Assembly (NCBI RefSeq): GCF_000319305.2 | Contig: NZ_AMWJ02000001.1 | Location: 2,519,001-2,583,000 of the forward strand | Source: Pseudomonas bharatica CSV86 | GTDB taxonomy: Bacteria > Pseudomonadota > Gammaproteobacteria > Pseudomonadales > Pseudomonadaceae | Reading direction: 5' to 3' | Length of the DNA: 64,000 nucleotides | In this document: positions 63,701 through 64,000 of the stretch, piece by piece | How the letters are laid out: each line of letters opens with the position of its first letter | Numbering within the stretch: position 1 is the stretch's first letter | Position numbers and translations under genes: made by a program | The notes under the pieces: generated by a model | Seen by the model: the letters and a program-made list of their open reading frames with translations, nothing else | What the model was told of the DNA's origin: nothing | Database searches by the model: none

Positions 63701-64000
63701 TCACCGACAAGAAGCGCCAGGAGTCCGAGCAGGTCTGGCAACTGCAGCAGAGCCGTAACACCAGCAAGCTCAAGGACGAGTTTTTCGCGGTCATGTCCCA
63801 TGAGCTCAAGCACCCGCTCAACCTGATCCAGCTCAACGGCGAACTGATGACCCGCCTGCCCCTGGTGCGCGGCAATGCCGTGGCCGGGCGGGCACTGGAT
63901 ACCATCCTGGGCGCGGTACGCAGCCAGGCGCGGATCATCGATGACCTGCTCGACCTGTCCCGGATCAATACCGGCAAGCTCAAGCTCAACCGCGGGCCGG
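60766..64000 (+). CDS. CheB-CheR-PAS histidine kinase (3' end outside the window)
   Basis: At least 1,078 residues, cut at the window edge. Order: CheB-type methylesterase (about 24-200: GLGASAGG serine, VVMHLSAEHE His, GAGNDGSAG Asp); CheR methyltransferase (about 225-490: SAGCSSGEEAYSIAM SAM site, NLLIYLDRQVQ); a Glu/Leu-rich coiled coil (about 640-750); two PAS domains (about 755-985); and a HisKA dimerisation domain with the phospho-acceptor His in AVMSHELKHPLN (about residue 1012). Such fusions act as sensory relays that may methylate as well as phosphorylate. ATG 60766 follows AGGA directly; a later start is unlikely because the CheB fold begins at about 24. Confidence 0.88.
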   Translation, partial: MNKPDETLQAETPYTSLPSFLPFPIVGLGASAGGLAALLHFFEEMPNESGMAFVVVMHLSAEHESSADRILQKVTRMPVQQVTKPTPIEPNHVYLISPAMQLEMLDGYLRVTERPSGQPRHIAIDVFFRTMADAHRHRSIGIVLSGAGNDGSAGLVRVKEQGGVTLAQSLDDAEYESMPHNAIATGQVDFVLPVVDMPQKLVELWENMRSIELPLGEEIEAPLHNPETAEDERAADAALRDIIIILRARTGHDFKHYKRATVLRRIERRMQVNRLSDLPAYRDFLNVNTEEARALLDDMLIGVTNFFRDREAFEALEREIIPRLFELTGETDPTVRAWSAGCSSGEEAYSIAMLLADHLDFSHASHKFQVFATDIDEHAIGVGRAGVYPEAVVTDIPPARLRQHFAKEQTHFRVKKEIRERVLFALHNLLRDPPFSKLHLISCRNLLIYLDRQVQADILQMFHFALAPGGYLFLGSSESADVCLDLFTPVDKKNRIYRAKASSSLGRPTPALPLNAFTGFSLPNVERNLERRKVSFAEVHQRVLEQYGPPSVVVNQDSDIVHMSDRAGRFLRYVGGEPSHNLLVQVLPELRLELRTALFQAFQTGKSIEARRVQLEREGRSYYVNMVARPFRDLDADFVLVLFDEVEETMSAEVKSIRDDGKDSVLSQLEGELHRTKEQLQATVEQSETSTEELKASNEELQAINEELRSTTEELETSKEELQSINEELITVNQELKSKVEETGKINDDLQNLIASTDIATVFVDRRMRIKSYTPRATEIFSIIPSDTGRSLLDITHRLDYPGMADDAVAAFESLRIIECEVPSTDGRWYIARLLPYRTTEDLIDGAVLTFIDITERRQAEERVREGEERLRLAAESTQDFIILTMDAQGLITTWNRGAERTFGYSEEDVLGRSAELIFLPEDRENGVLQEELRLARRDGRADDERWLQRKDGSRFFCSGVTTALHNGQHGFAKIGRDVTDKKRQESEQVWQLQQSRNTSKLKDEFFAVMSHELKHPLNLIQLNGELMTRLPLVRGNAVAGRALDTILGAVRSQARIIDDLLDLSRINTGKLKLNRGP

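Noticed and set aside
60787..63813. A 1,008-codon open frame on the minus strand
   Set aside because: It is antisense to the CheB-CheR kinase, whose motifs are clear. Long antisense frames are common in high-GC DNA and this one lacks any family pattern.
1..64000. tRNA, rRNA genes and CRISPR arrays
   Set aside because: I looked for cloverleaf-like and repeat-spacer patterns by eye and saw none. A dedicated search (tRNAscan-SE, CRISPR finder) would be decisive.

Overview
The window reads as the chromosome of a fluorescent pseudomonad, most like the P. fluorescens/protegens/chlororaphis group. It is GC-rich with dense, tightly overlapping operons, and it carries Pseudomonas-type REP sequences. 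Several gene sets match Pseudomonas loci known to me: pyrQ-dksA2, an HmtA-type P-ATPase with SPFH proteins, and an ebo cluster. The taxonomic call is inference from gene content. No tRNA, rRNA or CRISPR array was seen.

Layout. 0-0.46 kb is the end of an ISL3-family element carrying a CadR-like regulator, and it cuts an SbmA/BacA-like ABC transporter gene (0.46-1.2 kb). 1.3-3.1 kb is a predicted zinc-starvation operon (pyrQ-dksA2) behind a Zur-like box. 3.1-5.5 kb holds a lipoprotein and two unknown genes. 5.6-10.5 kb is a surface-glycan operon (two glycosyltransferase-like proteins, a pyruvyltransferase-like protein and a CptA-type phosphoethanolamine transferase). 10.7-11.8 kb is an MDR dehydrogenase. 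11.9-23.7 kb is one long minus-strand operon holding a full ebo cluster (eboD-C-A-B-E-F) with a VTT membrane protein upstream and three unusual genes downstream: a single-heme c-type protein, an 800-residue unknown and a beta-propeller-like protein. 23.9-33.9 kb is a set of stress and metabolic genes. 34.0-34.6 kb is a REP inverted-repeat structure. 34.7-43.4 kb holds a nitroreductase, an amino-acid-type catabolic/transport locus (aminotransferase, GlnHPQ-like ABC transporter, C45 amidohydrolase, RpiR regulator), DoxX and a LysR regulator.

43.5-50.3 kb is an accessory island with a complete QatABCD anti-phage system. 50.56-53.54 kb is an intact ISL3-family element of 2,985 bp with 24-bp inverted ends and a perfect 8-bp target duplication; its cargo is a Cys-rich ArsP/YraQ-type permease and an ArsR regulator. 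It sits just upstream of a methyltransferase gene. 54.2-60.2 kb is an operon of three SPFH/HflK-HflC-like proteins and an HmtA-like heavy-metal P-ATPase behind a second Zur-like box. The window ends inside a large CheB-CheR-PAS-histidine kinase gene.

How the genes fit together. The left and right ends both point to zinc limitation: metal-sparing enzymes on the left, a metal importer with membrane scaffold proteins on the right. Seven reading frames are each broken by what looks like one missing base, mostly in short G/C runs. Five of these fall in the ebo operon. Consensus sequencing error is the simplest explanation, so the affected genes are annotated as whole genes with the break noted.
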